Notes under the pieces: generated by a model
What the model saw: the letters and a program-made list of their open reading frames with translations, nothing else
Databases searched by the model: none
What the model was told of the DNA's origin: nothing
Shown here: positions 54,559-64,000 of the stretch, piece by piece
Layout: every line of letters begins with the position of its first letter
Numbering within the stretch: position 1 is the stretch's first letter
Translations under genes and position numbers: made by a program
Assembly (NCBI GenBank): GCA_963969395.1
Contig: OZ017797.1
Coordinates: 10,912,001 to 10,976,000 of the forward strand
Origin: Pseudoscleropodium purum
Taxonomy: Eukaryota; Streptophyta; Bryopsida; Hypnales; Brachytheciaceae
DNA length: 64,000 bases
Direction: 5' to 3'

Positions 54559-56514
54559 ATGGCAAGTATTCCTTCCACGATGGGGTGGACGAAGGAGGAG
54601 GTCGAGTACAAGGCCATCAATGTCACTGACGATGTCGAAATCGCAGTTGACGACAGCAGCAACAACGTCAGAATTCATCCCCGAAGGCGCCTTTCGGGAC
54701 AGCATTACCGAAGACTCAAGCATTACGCTCTCTACAGTGTCGTGACGTTGTTAGCGCTCGTCATGCAGGTCAACTACCTGGCGTACAAATTCTTTCTATA
54801 CTCCTTGTACCCCAAAGAGATGCTGCAAAGTTCATGGCTGCTCATTCTCCTATTCTGTGAATGTGTGTATCTCTTCACCGCCTTTCTGGGTGCCATCGAC
54901 CATGTGTTGCCGCCCAGTTGTCGTCCCGACCTGGGCTACCTCGACACCTCCCAGAAGAACATCCCCACAGTGGACGTTTTCATTCCGTGTTGCAAGGAGC
55001 CCACGGAAGTCCCCGTGGAGGCTGTCAAGGCCGCACTCGCGATGGACTACCCCTCCGATCTGGTGAAGGTTTTCGTCCTGGACGACGGCGGCGACGACGA
55101 GCTTCGCGCGTGGTGCGATGGCATGAGCGCGAAGACCCCCAGACTAGTGTATATTCGCCGGAAGAAGTTGGAAGGGGTGCCCCACAACTTCAAGTGCGGC
55201 AACATGAACAACGGGCTCACGTATTCCAACTCGGAGTACATCGTCATGATGGACGCCGATATGATTCTCCACCCGTCGTACTTGCGTCGCCTCTTGCCGC
55301 ACATTGTGAGCTCCACCGACGTGACATTCGTCCAGGTGCCCCAAGCGTTTTACAACCTCCCCATCGGCGACCCCTTGAACGATTCCTGCATCATGGGCTA
55401 CCACAGGATTCTCCCAAACAGAGACAGCGTCGGCACGGCTTCTTGTGTTGGCACGGGGACGCTCTTCCGGCGCAAGCATTTGGATGAGATTGGCGGGTTT
55501 CAGCCGCAATCCATCACCGAGGACACCATGACAGCGTACACGCTCTTCAACCGCGGCTACGAGTCCGTGTACGTGGATGAGAAGCTGCAAATCGGGCTCA
55601 CACCATGGACTTTCGAGGGGTACGTGAAGCAGAGAACGCGCTGGGGAAAGGGCGCCATTCAGCAATGGTGCGCGACTTGGAGAATATGTTTGGGCCCAGA
55701 AAGTCAGCTCAACTTCCTCCAAAAGCTTTACTATATCAATCACACATCCTTCTACTTCGTCTCTTTCGTGAATGCGTTGTTGATGGGGACTATGCTGGCC
55801 GCTCTCGCCTTCAACTGGCAAATCTCGGTTGGAACGGATCGTGAAAATGTCAAACTCATCAAAAACCTCACTCTCTACCTTGTTTCGCTCCGACTCTCCT
55901 CGATCGTGGTCTGGCTCCACGTCCCCCAAGGCGTCATGATGCGCAACCGCGAGGAGTCCCAATTCTGGTGGATGACGCCCTATTTCATGAAAATGTGCGT
56001 GGAATCCTTGCACAACTTCAAATCCACGTTCGAATTTGTGCCCTCCAGCAACATTGACCGAAACGCAGCAGCAGCGGCGAAGCAATCGGGCGCCATTCAG
56101 AAATGGATCACGAAGTACGCGCAGGTGAAGTGGCACCTCGCGTTCATAATCGTCGCCATGACCGTAGTCTGCGCCCGCGGCGCCCACGCATTCGCCACGC
56201 GCGACTGCGACGAAACGTTTCTCGCCGTCGGCTTGTCCATCTTCCTGGTTTCAGTCTCAGCGCACATGGTCGTTCCAATCGCGTATCTGGCATTCTCACC
56301 CAACTTCAAGCCTGCGGATCGAAAGACACTCATTAGGTTTAATGCCGAAGGGGTGCCGCAGTTCACGCAGGCGGATGGCTCGCCGAAATGGTCCTGGGAC
56401 GTGGTGCCTTACGAGATGCTGTCGTGGATCACTTTGATCTTCTGGATTGCAGTCATGGTGTTCGTCTTTATGAACCCCACCGGCGAGGTTTTGCATTCAT
56501 GGTGCAAAGTTTGA
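54559..56514 (+). CDS. GT2 beta-glycan synthase, arabinoglucan synthase / Tft1-like
   Basis: Intronless, 651 aa from the ATG at 54559 (the codon before it is GTG). A processive family 2 glycosyltransferase: two N-terminal membrane helices (about 57-82, 93-114), a cytosolic catalytic domain, then five more helices (about 397-419, 436-455, 525-545, 554-578, 618-638). Catalytic signatures are complete: VFVLDDGGDD (Asp175/176), MDADM (Asp232, Asp234), TED 320-322 and QRTRW 358-362. It lacks the zinc finger and the P-CR/CSR insertions of plant CesA, and the PilZ domain of bacterial BcsA. From memory its length, motif spacing and lack of these domains fit the group of ascomycete Tft1 and the Physcomitrium arabinoglucan synthase, which use nucleotide sugars at a membrane to make wall glucans. 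Product (arabinoglucan, mixed-linkage or other glucan) cannot be told from sequence. Confidence 0.85.
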   Translation: MASIPSTMGWTKEEVEYKAINVTDDVEIAVDDSSNNVRIHPRRRLSGQHYRRLKHYALYSVVTLLALVMQVNYLAYKFFLYSLYPKEMLQSSWLLILLFCECVYLFTAFLGAIDHVLPPSCRPDLGYLDTSQKNIPTVDVFIPCCKEPTEVPVEAVKAALAMDYPSDLVKVFVLDDGGDDELRAWCDGMSAKTPRLVYIRRKKLEGVPHNFKCGNMNNGLTYSNSEYIVMMDADMILHPSYLRRLLPHIVSSTDVTFVQVPQAFYNLPIGDPLNDSCIMGYHRILPNRDSVGTASCVGTGTLFRRKHLDEIGGFQPQSITEDTMTAYTLFNRGYESVYVDEKLQIGLTPWTFEGYVKQRTRWGKGAIQQWCATWRICLGPESQLNFLQKLYYINHTSFYFVSFVNALLMGTMLAALAFNWQISVGTDRENVKLIKNLTLYLVSLRLSSIVVWLHVPQGVMMRNREESQFWWMTPYFMKMCVESLHNFKSTFEFVPSSNIDRNAAAAAKQSGAIQKWITKYAQVKWHLAFIIVAMTVVCARGAHAFATRDCDETFLAVGLSIFLVSVSAHMVVPIAYLAFSPNFKPADRKTLIRFNAEGVPQFTQADGSPKWSWDVVPYEMLSWITLIFWIAVMVFVFMNPTGEVLHSWCKV

Positions 56515-56967
56515 TTTCATTCTTGCCACTCCATGAATGCAAAACTTGAATCTTTCTTGCCACTCCTTCATCTAGTACTCCATCCGATCAACCCAAGATT
56601 GTTTAATTTCAATTCTACCCGGTATAAATTAATTGGATCCAGGAGCTAGCTTGCACTTTGTACAAAATTGGTAGCTAGTAATTTGTGGCCGATTCTTCGT
56701 TGCAACAGATTACGTTTGTATGTATTCGATCACCCTGTCGACTTTCACGAGAGGAAGACGGTGAGTGGCACTCACATGTCGTTCGTTTCCGTGGTCAGCC
56801 ATTCCAGACTGCAATTTTCCGTAATAAAACCAGGCTTTCGTTACTGAAGCAGCTACACTGTGAAGATGCTCTGTGCCTGTAGCCTGGTTTGCTTCAAGAG
56901 AAAGGTCCTAGCTAGCGGACACTTCTTCCGTGTGAATGCAAAGACTCCTCTCCTTTGGTCCAAAGCC

Positions 56968-56973
56968 AATAAA
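56968..56973 (+). terminator. Poly(A) signal of the GT2 gene
   Basis: AATAAA about 450 bases after the stop. A nearer candidate, AATAAAA, lies at 56822. Either could serve. Confidence 0.35.
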
Positions 56974-56979
56974 ACTGTT

Positions 56980-57970
56980 GATCTTGCACAACAGTAAAGA
57001 TCCCATTTGAGGCTAAATTTTGCTTCATTCTTGATTGAGCTGGTCACTCTCTAATAGTATGGATGATTAGGCCGTAGGATGATTAATTAGTTATCTTTGA
57101 CAGATTGCTACTATGATTGTAGGAAAATGAGGTCTTTTTTTGGTCAAAGAGAGGCAATTTATTAGCTATGCTATGGCAACATTTAGGATTGATATTTAAA
57201 ATTTGTATGCAAAACTTATATGAGCTCGAAAGTTCAATTGATAGGTTCTTCAAATGTGTGTTTTGGTTTCAATGTCTCAGTAGTGTTGAACATCCTCATA
57301 ATAAGTGTCTATTTTTATCTAGATTTATTAGGGCACGATTTGTTTAAAAGCATGGTAATTGCTCATCTTGCCTACAATGCACTTATTGATGATATTATAA
57401 GACTGTATGAATTTTCCCTTGAAGTTAAATGGGCCATTGCATACATTAAATTTAAAGGAACCTCAAAAGTGCAATTAAGATGTTGAGATTATATAATTTG
57501 ACAATGAAAAACCATTGTAATGATAGTACATGTGATATATTACAATAATGAAGAAGCCAAAAAGTTTCTTTTACAAAATGCCAAGATTTCATGCAAAATA
57601 CAAAATGCCAATCAAATTAGTATACCTTGTTATATAAGATTTAAATCTTAGACTTTGAATTTTCCTTGCCTAAAATTTTTTAAATATAGAATTTTGAGGT
57701 GTAAATCTTTATAAATGGTCTAAACTTGTGTTCAAAATATAGGAAAAAAAATTCCCCCCAAAAGAGATTTTCATAATTTATAAAATTGCTAAGTAGAAGT
57801 TGGTATATCATAGAAGGAACATTTTAATTATTAAATACTAGATCTAAAATGGAACTAATACATGTCAATCTTAACGGTGAGATTGTTACATCAAGAAATC
57901 TAAACTCTATAGAACTTTTCTTCAAAAATTGTAAAATTGGGTTCAAAATTGAATCCCATATACATATTAT
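56980..57970. other. AT-rich intergenic DNA
   Basis: No gene seen. The 3' UTRs of the GT2 gene (plus) and RING gene 2 (minus) converge here. Confidence 0.4.
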
Positions 57971-57974
57971 TTTT

Positions 57975-58469
57975 TCAAAGAGAGGCGGCCATGATTGCTG
58001 TTGAAACTTCAACATTGCAAAGTGGGCAATTCTTTTTACATTGCAACCACTCTCTAATGCACTTAAAATGATATTTATGTTGGCAAGGCAACTCGCACAT
58101 TGATTCTCCTTCTTCAAAATCAAACTGGCATATAACACATTGTTCTTGATCAAAAGTGTTGTCTTGGGAATTGCGTTTGTATGCAAATTGTGGAAGTGCA
58201 TCGATAGATTGAAGATCAAGACCTCTGCTCACGGTTCCTACCGCTTCTTCAAGTGCAAGCAAGTCCTCGTAAGAATCGATGCTTGGATCAACATCATTCA
58301 TGTGCAAACCATTTTGAAGTTGGTCGTCTTCAAGTTGTGGACGATATCCAGAGTGCCAATTTCGAAATGCATGATAAGTGTCAAAGTCGTCATCACTATC
58401 ATAATCTGCACCAAAGTACCTGCCATGGATATAGTTTTCTGAATTCATACGTTCGCTGATAGCATCCAT
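57975..58469 (-). CDS. BIG BROTHER-like RING-H2 E3 ubiquitin ligase, copy 2 (164 aa)
   Basis: Intronless ORF; the first ATG is at 58469 (the frame is open five codons further but without an ATG). Residues 111-151 form a complete RING-H2 (CVIC, 14 residues, CQHKYHFKC, 10 residues, CPLC) with the EWL tryptophan. The stretch YEDLLALEEAVGTVSRGLD just before it matches the conserved BIG BROTHER pre-RING segment, which supports that family better than in copy 1. The N-terminal 60 residues are acidic (DYDSDDDFDTYH). It has a single LDLQSIDALPQFAY linker where copy 1 has two, and a C-terminal extension STAIMAASL after the RING. Likely a soluble E3 ligase; substrate unknown. Confidence 0.85.
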   Translation of the reverse strand: MDAISERMNSENYIHGRYFGADYDSDDDFDTYHAFRNWHSGYRPQLEDDQLQNGLHMNDVDPSIDSYEDLLALEEAVGTVSRGLDLQSIDALPQFAYKRNSQDNTFDQEQCVICQFDFEEGESMCELPCQHKYHFKCIREWLQCKKNCPLCNVEVSTAIMAASL

Positions 58470-58662
58470 CTCTGTTATTACCAATTCTCACTTAAATTCT
58501 TGGTTTTTAAGTCAATACTATCAAATTAGTACTGAACAAACTCAAAGATAACAACCCAACTTTTATGAGAACAATATGCTATGTTAAAAATCTGCAAATA
58601 CAAGATTATAATGATAACATTCACAAACTAAATGAGAACCAAATGCAAGAGCAACTGGTATT

Positions 58663-58671
58663 CCTTTTATA
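58663..58671 (-). promoter_or_regulatory. TATA box of RING gene 2
   Basis: TATAAAAGG on the minus strand about 200 bases upstream of the ATG, inside flank that aligns with RING gene 1 (AATACTATCAAATTA in the leader, CTACCTTCAA just upstream). Confidence 0.6.
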
Positions 58672-58679
58672 GCTACCTT

Positions 58680-60380
58680 CAATCTGCTGAAAGAACTGTA
58701 TCAAAGTAAAAGGTAGATCATACTACATTAAATTAAAAGAAAAACACAAATAAAGTATAATATATTGAAGCATACAAACAAGTAAATACCAAACATAACA
58801 AGACTAAAGTAAAAGGAAAGTAAAAGGAAAGTTTGGTGAAATTGAAATAAAGTGAATTTTATAATAAACTAAAGGAGAAACATAACTAGACTAAAGTAGA
58901 TTGGTTCCTTCACCAATCTAAACCCTAAAGTTCCAAGGTCTTTTTCTTGTCAAAAATCAATGAATGATGTGTTATTCAATTGGATAAAGAGGTTAAGGCC
59001 TAGGATAACCATACACACATAAAGTAGAAGGTACACAAGGCAATCAATCTTTGAAAATGTCCCTCTAATGCACATGTAAATTTTGCTTTTTCATTACAAT
59101 GTACAAATAGTGTACATTTTAGGAGGTGGACACTTTTGGCCAGAACATTACATTTCATCTTCAAAAATTGATAACTAATTTCACAAAACTCCAAAGAAAT
59201 GAAATGACATAATTAGATGCCAATTCCATTTGTCTTTCAAGAAAAAAAACTCTGAATTTTTTTTTCAAGAAGTCAAACCTCCCCATATTAATTATTAGCT
59301 CTTAACCCCTGCATTTCCAAGGCCATTTTTCTGTCAAAAAACACTCAAAACTGCCATTTTTGCTGCATTCATCCAAGAATACAAAAATAAATAAATTTTT
59401 AGAATCTAACCGTAGGATCTTGTACTTTACTTGTCTTAGCTCACATGGTAAAAATATCATGAAGTTTGACCGTATAGATTGGAAGATATTAGCATTCAAA
59501 GTTGAAAAAGAAAGTTTTTTTGAACAATGGCTTGCAATTTTAGATGACTTTGACCGCCAATTGTGAAATTTTTTTGTACTACAGACTTTGAATTTTAAAA
59601 AATTTATGTTGAAGAATTGAGTTAAAAGTCTAGGATAAAAAATTAAAAAAAAAAACACTTGATTTTCATTCTTTAAAAAAATGCTAAGTAGAAATAGGTC
59701 CAAGATTAGAAAAAAAAACTAATTTGCTAATAACTCTAAGATGGGATTGAAAGACAATAATCCCAATGGTAAAATTGTTTTAGCAATCAAAAACAGCATT
59801 CTCTAAAAAAATTGTGAAAAATTATAAAAATTGCATCCAGAAATGAACCCTACAAGTTATTTTTTCAAGAAGATGTTGAAATTGCCCGAAAATTAAAATT
59901 GTCTTTAACTTTCTCATTATTAATCCAAATAGAACAAATCAAAGCTTTACATGTAGACAAAAAAAAAACATTTTAGGGGAAAAAAAAATTAAAAATTATT
60001 TTGAGTTTTTGCAATTTTTTTGTACTACCTGCCGAGTTCAATTTCAAGCTTTTTATGGTATAACTTTTGCTCCCATGCACCAATTGAAATAAAAATTATA
60101 TTCCCATATAGATAATCGTTTTTTCTATCTTATGAAAAAGTTTCAAAATGATTCCTCAAAAATTGAGATCACAAGAACCTATTTGAAATTTGATTTGTCT
60201 CCCGAGGGGACAATGGGAATTTAGGGGTTAAATGGTCATTTATAGACCACCTATCTAATATCCATTCTAAAGGTGGGCACCTCCAAATGCACTATCTACC
60301 CGAAACTGCTGTCATCACTCTGTATACATCTCCAAAACCAATATGCACATATGTGGAAGGAACCATTGCAAAACCTTTAG
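58680..60380. other. AT-rich intergenic DNA upstream of RING gene 2
   Basis: The proximal 300 bases match the RING gene 1 upstream region. Beyond that I see no gene. Fragments similar to dispersed repeat A (GTATAGATTGGAAGATATTAG near 59470) are present. Confidence 0.4.
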
Positions 60381-60543
60381 CTACCAATAAGAAGACTTTT
60401 ATCCTTCATAACTTTTGCATGCAGTATCCAAATGTCACGTTCTTTGGTGCATTGGAACCTCCTTTCCAATGCCAACAAGAAAACCAATGAAAATTTGACC
60501 AGTATAATAATAGTAACTAACTAGGCTCAGTAGCAAAAAGTAG
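60381..60543 (+). repeat. Dispersed repeat (TAACTTTTGCATACAATATC), copy 3
   Basis: CCTTCATAACTTTTGCATGC, AGTATCCAAATGTCACGTTC, TTGGAACCTCCTTTCCAATG, CCAACAAGAAAACCAATGAA, then GGCTCAGTAGCAAAAAG, in the order of copies 1 and 2. Confidence 0.7.
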
Positions 60544-60840
60544 TGCCACATGTCCTCTTATTTCCAACACTACCCCCTTCAAAAAAATATGTTTTTTTGG
60601 TTATGGATATTAACTCCATAATTGGTCGACTACATTATGGGGGCAGAGTCTTATTACTCCGAGCTGGATTTGAGCTTTTGGGTACAGTACTTGAAAATTA
60701 TTTGAATGTCACTGTGGGGTTCTAAGTTTATAAGATGCTGGATCAGTGCTTTTGTTTTGAAACCCACTGTTCCGTTCTCTGTTGACCTTTGTTATTATTA
60801 CTCTCCTCCCCAGAGTTAAGAGTGGTACAGTCTTCAGTTT

Positions 60841-61610
60841 GGGCCAGCCAGGGAGGATTGACCCCTCTTATTGCCCCGTATTTTTACCCCTGGAGAAAAC
60901 TCCAGAATCTTTTTATTTGTCACCCATGATAAAATTTGCAAACTTTGAATTCATATTTGCAATCGATCATTGAGGCTCCCATTGAGTTACAAGAGGTGAA
61001 GAAATAAAAATTTTACATGGCACAAAATAGGAGGTAATTTTTTACATTTGCCACATATGATAAAATTTGCTAATTTTGAATTCATATTTGCAATTGGAGG
61101 CTCCCAATGAGTTATGAGAGGTGAAGAAATACAAATTTTACATGGCACAAAATAGGGGGCAATTTCTACACATTGGAGGATTTTTTGAGGGCCGGGAGGG
61201 TCGTCTCAGGGCCATTCCCATCATTGTTCCCCTAGCAGCCAAAGAACAGTCATTGTTAGATTTTTTTTAAATGATTTAAAAAAAATGAAATGAAATGAAA
61301 AAATGAAAAAAAAAAATGACGAAAAAAAAAATGACGTGGCAATCATTGTGCTACATTAGGTGGTAGGTGCAACAAGTTCCCGAGGTCTAAAAAACTCAAG
61401 GAAACTCGCAATCCTTCAATGCAACTAGAAATCTTGTAATGTTTGCCACCCATGATAAAATTTGCAAATTCAGAATTCATATTTGCAATCACATGTTCCC
61501 AATCAATCGTAAAAGGTGAAGAAATACAAAATTTACGAGGCACAAAATAGAGGACGATTTTTTACATTTACCCTTGGATGGGCCAATAAGGGATCCATCC
61601 TCCTTGGCCC
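60841..61610. mobile_element. GGCCA-family TIR element with internal tandem units and a nested insertion
   Basis: Ends GGGCCAGCCAGGGAGGATTG and (reverse complement) GGGCCAAGGAGGATGGATCC are inverted. Inside are three tandem units of about 125-130 bases, each with CATGATAAAATTTGCAAA, GAATTCATATTTGCAAT, GAGGTGAAGAAATACAAA and CACAAAATAG(G/A)GG. The second/third junction is interrupted by the element at 61171-61441. Related to 25252-25490 and 61941-62153. Non-coding. Confidence 0.7.
61171..61441. mobile_element. CATT/AATG-terminal TIR element, copy 3, nested
   Basis: Ends CATTGGAGGATTTTTTGAGG and (reverse complement) CATTACAAGATTTCTAG. The diverged interior keeps GGGCCATTCCCATCATTGTTCC, ATGACGTGGCA and the A-rich middle of copies 1 and 2. 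It splits a host tandem unit: the flanks CTACA and TTTGCCAC join to give exactly the TACATTTGCCAC of the neighbouring unit, so no target duplication. Confidence 0.7.
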
Positions 61611-61940
61611 AGTCCGGTCGGTCTTTGGGATCCTCCTTCCTTCCTAAAGGTGAAATTATGAAATTATGCATGATACTGTTTTCAAGGCCCCCCCTCCCCC
61701 CCAAATGAACTGAAAGCGAGATGATTTCACTTCACCCAACGTCACTGATTTCATCAGAGAAGAGTTTTGAAGTGACCTGGAAGGAGCCTTGCCACCTCAC
61801 TGCTTCAAAAGATTCGGAGGAAGTCAATAATCACTACACCCCAACAGAATGCGGCCTAAGAGCATCGCCACCGCTTCAACTTTATATGCGATGTGAAAAG
61901 TCATTCCAAGGGTTAAGCCCCGGGCCACTTCAAGTAAAGT

Positions 61941-62153
61941 CAGGGAGGATTGACCCTTCTATTGTCCCATGTTTTACACTTGCAGAAAACACTGAAATTT
62001 TTCATTTCACATATGTTAAAATTTGCAAATTTTTGAATTCATATTTGCAATTAGAGATCCCAAATTAGCTTTGGGATGTGATGAAATACCAAATTTAAGT
62101 GACACAAAACAGACCTCTGGCAAGGCATTAGAAGGGTCAATCTTCCCTGGCCC
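61941..62153. mobile_element. GGCCA-family TIR element, about 213 bp
   Basis: Inverted ends CAGGGAGGATTGACCCTTCT and (reverse complement) CAGGGAAGATTGACCCTTCT. Interior CATATGTTAAAATTTGCAAA and GAATTCATATTTGCAAT as in 60841-61610. It adjoins, and probably interrupts, the gene fragment at 62150-62572. Confidence 0.75.
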
Positions 62154-62572
62154 TTCCGGTAGTGTCTCTGCATGTTTTTGGAATAGTTGCAATGCATCTT
62201 GCTTCATCTTTGCAATAACCTTTGTGCAAACTTTGTTGCTGCCGGGATCCTCTCGTGAATGCAGTTGTTTTTTCTTGCGAATGTTGCCTCTACTTCATGC
62301 AAATGTTGTGCTCCCTCCTTGATTGACACACAACTTGTAGGTAGTTGCATGAGCTTTGATGTGGACTCAAAAGACTTCATAAATACCATGGGTGGAGCAT
62401 GGTTAGTAGCATCTCTCTATGAAGAGTGGAAAGCGATAATGTTGATGCAATGCCTTCTTGCTACAGCCTTTTTGCCTTGAAGTTTGTAGTGGAGCTGATC
62501 TAAGCCATCTACTTGGAGATTGGGATAAGCTCTATTTGGATTCATGGCAGTGAATTTAGTTTCATCTGCAAA
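62150..62572 (-). pseudogene. Broken gene fragment, unrecognised
   Basis: On the minus strand one frame runs from a CTTTGCAG acceptor-like site at about 62568 for over 120 codons with a single internal TAG: FADETKFTAMNPNRAYPNL, then DGLDQLHYKLQGKKAVARRH, CINIIAFHSS, stop, RDATNHAPPMVFMKSFESTS, and on to AATKFAQRLLQ. A one-base shift then continues as KMKQDALQLFQKHAETLPEG up to the edge of the inserted element at 62153. Composition is typical of protein. One nonsense codon, one frameshift and one transposon insertion mark it as dead. The family is not recognised; a transposon-derived or multicopy gene is possible. Confidence 0.5.
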
Positions 62573-62579
62573 GAGTCAT

Positions 62580-64000
62580 TGGGTGATTGGAAAGTTGCAA
62601 TGCTAAGGGGGGCTTGCTTTCTAGGGTGCAAAAGAACCTCCTTTGGCATTGGTTAATGTTATTCACTATACTATGACTTTTTGAAAAATAAATATTGAAA
62701 AAAAATAAAACATGGATAATTATTATCACTAAATGTAACTTATCACCTAAATTTGAGACAAAAAAAAATAGGTCAAAAGTTATTCACAAAATAGAGTGAC
62801 AATTTTTTTTTAAAATAACATTTTCAATAAAGAACACTAATCTAGAAGTCATTAAAATAAACTATAACATGATATTTGCCAAAAGGATCTTCATTTGTAG
62901 AAAATCCAATAATGGGTGCATTTCCAACTCTATCTACTATTTACACATTCAAAAAACTCTTTAAAAAGAATTTGAATGAAAAATTGGAGTTTTTAATTCA
63001 ATATTGTACATTCAAAGCATAAATTCATAAGACACTTTTTCCTTCCTTAGGCATTTGGAGATTTAAGGTAGTCCAACCATATTAATACCGTTTAACTATT
63101 TGTGCCACTCTATGGAAGGCATTATAACCAAACCAAAGTCTAAGTGCCCTACTATTTTTGAGTAAATGAACTCATGGGCATTGTTGGGGTATGTAAGAAA
63201 CAATTTAGAAATGGCTTAGTATTAGGAATTATAGGATCTTGTACCTTATAGATGAAAAACATCATAAAACATAGCCACCTAGGGCCTCAATATTGTTGAC
63301 AATTTTAGGACAATATTGTGGCTATTTTAGGTGAGTATAATGATCATTATGGGTGTATTTTTTTATTGGATTTTGGATCAAATGCTGGTAGCACTTATAG
63401 GCTATATGGACAACACATCTCAAAAGTTTATAACAAATTCATATTGTACTAAAAAAATAAAATTTAAATTGGTATTAATTTTTTATACACTTTCATGTGT
63501 CAAAAAAATGCCACTTGAAGTGGGCACAATTATAATATATGTCACAAATAAGGTCATTTACCTTAATACCATCACAAATGAAGAATATTGGAATAATTCT
63601 ACTAAATTTGTCATATAAATATAAACTACTTATGATACTTCTTTCCAAGAATACATTTTGTTATAAGATTTTTTTGCTAATATAATTGTTTTTAAGCCTT
63701 CATTATCTTCAAACTTCATTATTATTGTATTGGGTATGACCTACTTTTATCCAAGTCTACTTAATTTTTAACAATTTATTTATTTATCAGGGATTAAAAA
63801 CAATATTTAAAATGCATGATTATTGCTAATACATGAAACTCAAGAAAAGATCAAATTCTAATGATAATGAAATGTAAACAAGTGACTTTTTAAGTACATA
63901 CAATGATACATTAATGTACCCTTCAATAATGACATCAATTTAAATTTGAAATTATTCAAATCTATAAGATACACTAATATTTTTAAGTTCAAAATATTAA
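62580..64000. other. AT-rich DNA to the window end
   Basis: No gene, terminal repeat or tandem array that I can support. Confidence 0.45.

Noticed and set aside
54861..55487. 208-codon plus-strand ORF in another frame of the GT2 gene
   Set aside because: Shadow of the GT2 coding frame, rich in Arg/His/Pro.
55144..56187. 347-codon minus-strand ORF
   Set aside because: It is antisense to the catalytic region of the GT2 gene. Its composition (Arg/His/Val/Gly-rich, no motif) is what codon bias on the opposite strand produces.
61343..61704. Overlapping minus-strand ORFs with FANFIM/FANFIMGG peptides
   Set aside because: The peptide recurs only because the GGCCA-family repeat recurs; frames differ and are not maintained between copies.

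Overview
The window looks like nuclear DNA of a land plant, most likely a bryophyte and probably a moss. The genes are short, mid-GC islands with small GT-AG introns. They sit in very AT-rich intergenic DNA packed with small non-autonomous DNA transposons. The gene content fits: a plant pectin methylesterase, two BIG BROTHER-type RING-H2 ligases, an SSAT2/NATA-like acetyltransferase, a PWWP protein, and an intronless GT2 synthase resembling the moss arabinoglucan synthase / ascomycete Tft1 group. I could run no searches, so the lineage is an inference.

Layout. 0-3.1 kb: a plus-strand PWWP gene whose splice frames I could join (exons from 467 to 2919; the 5' end is uncertain). 5.57-7.69 kb: a 75-codon membrane-anchor ORF, then a GNAT acetyltransferase. 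8.5-11.5 kb: a complete five-exon pectinesterase on the minus strand. 11.5-41.4 kb: a gene desert of AT-rich DNA with MITEs, palindromes, short tandem arrays and a few gene remnants. 41.46-42.67 kb: RING gene 1 (minus). 43-51.7 kb: decayed mixed sequence with local duplications and a GC-rich TIR element. 54.56-56.51 kb: the intronless GT2 synthase (plus). 57.98-58.67 kb: RING gene 2 (minus), a duplicate of RING 1 that includes its promoter. 60-64 kb: nested small transposons and a broken gene fragment.

Functional links. The pectinesterase (apoplastic pectin de-esterification) and the GT2 synthase (membrane polysaccharide synthesis) both act on the cell wall, but they are 43 kb apart and nothing suggests co-regulation. 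The RING pair is a segmental duplication: each gene has a TATA-like box about 200 bp upstream of its ATG.

The most unusual content is the transposon fossil record. It includes a 1,079-bp almost complete palindrome with a 4-bp target duplication and relatives sharing its termini. It also includes a very GC-rich 242-bp hAT-type MITE with an 8-bp target duplication inside AT-rich DNA. A third family has CATT...AATG inverted termini, and two internal empty-site comparisons show insertion without any target-site duplication. I saw no LTR retrotransposon coding region, tRNA, rRNA or CRISPR.
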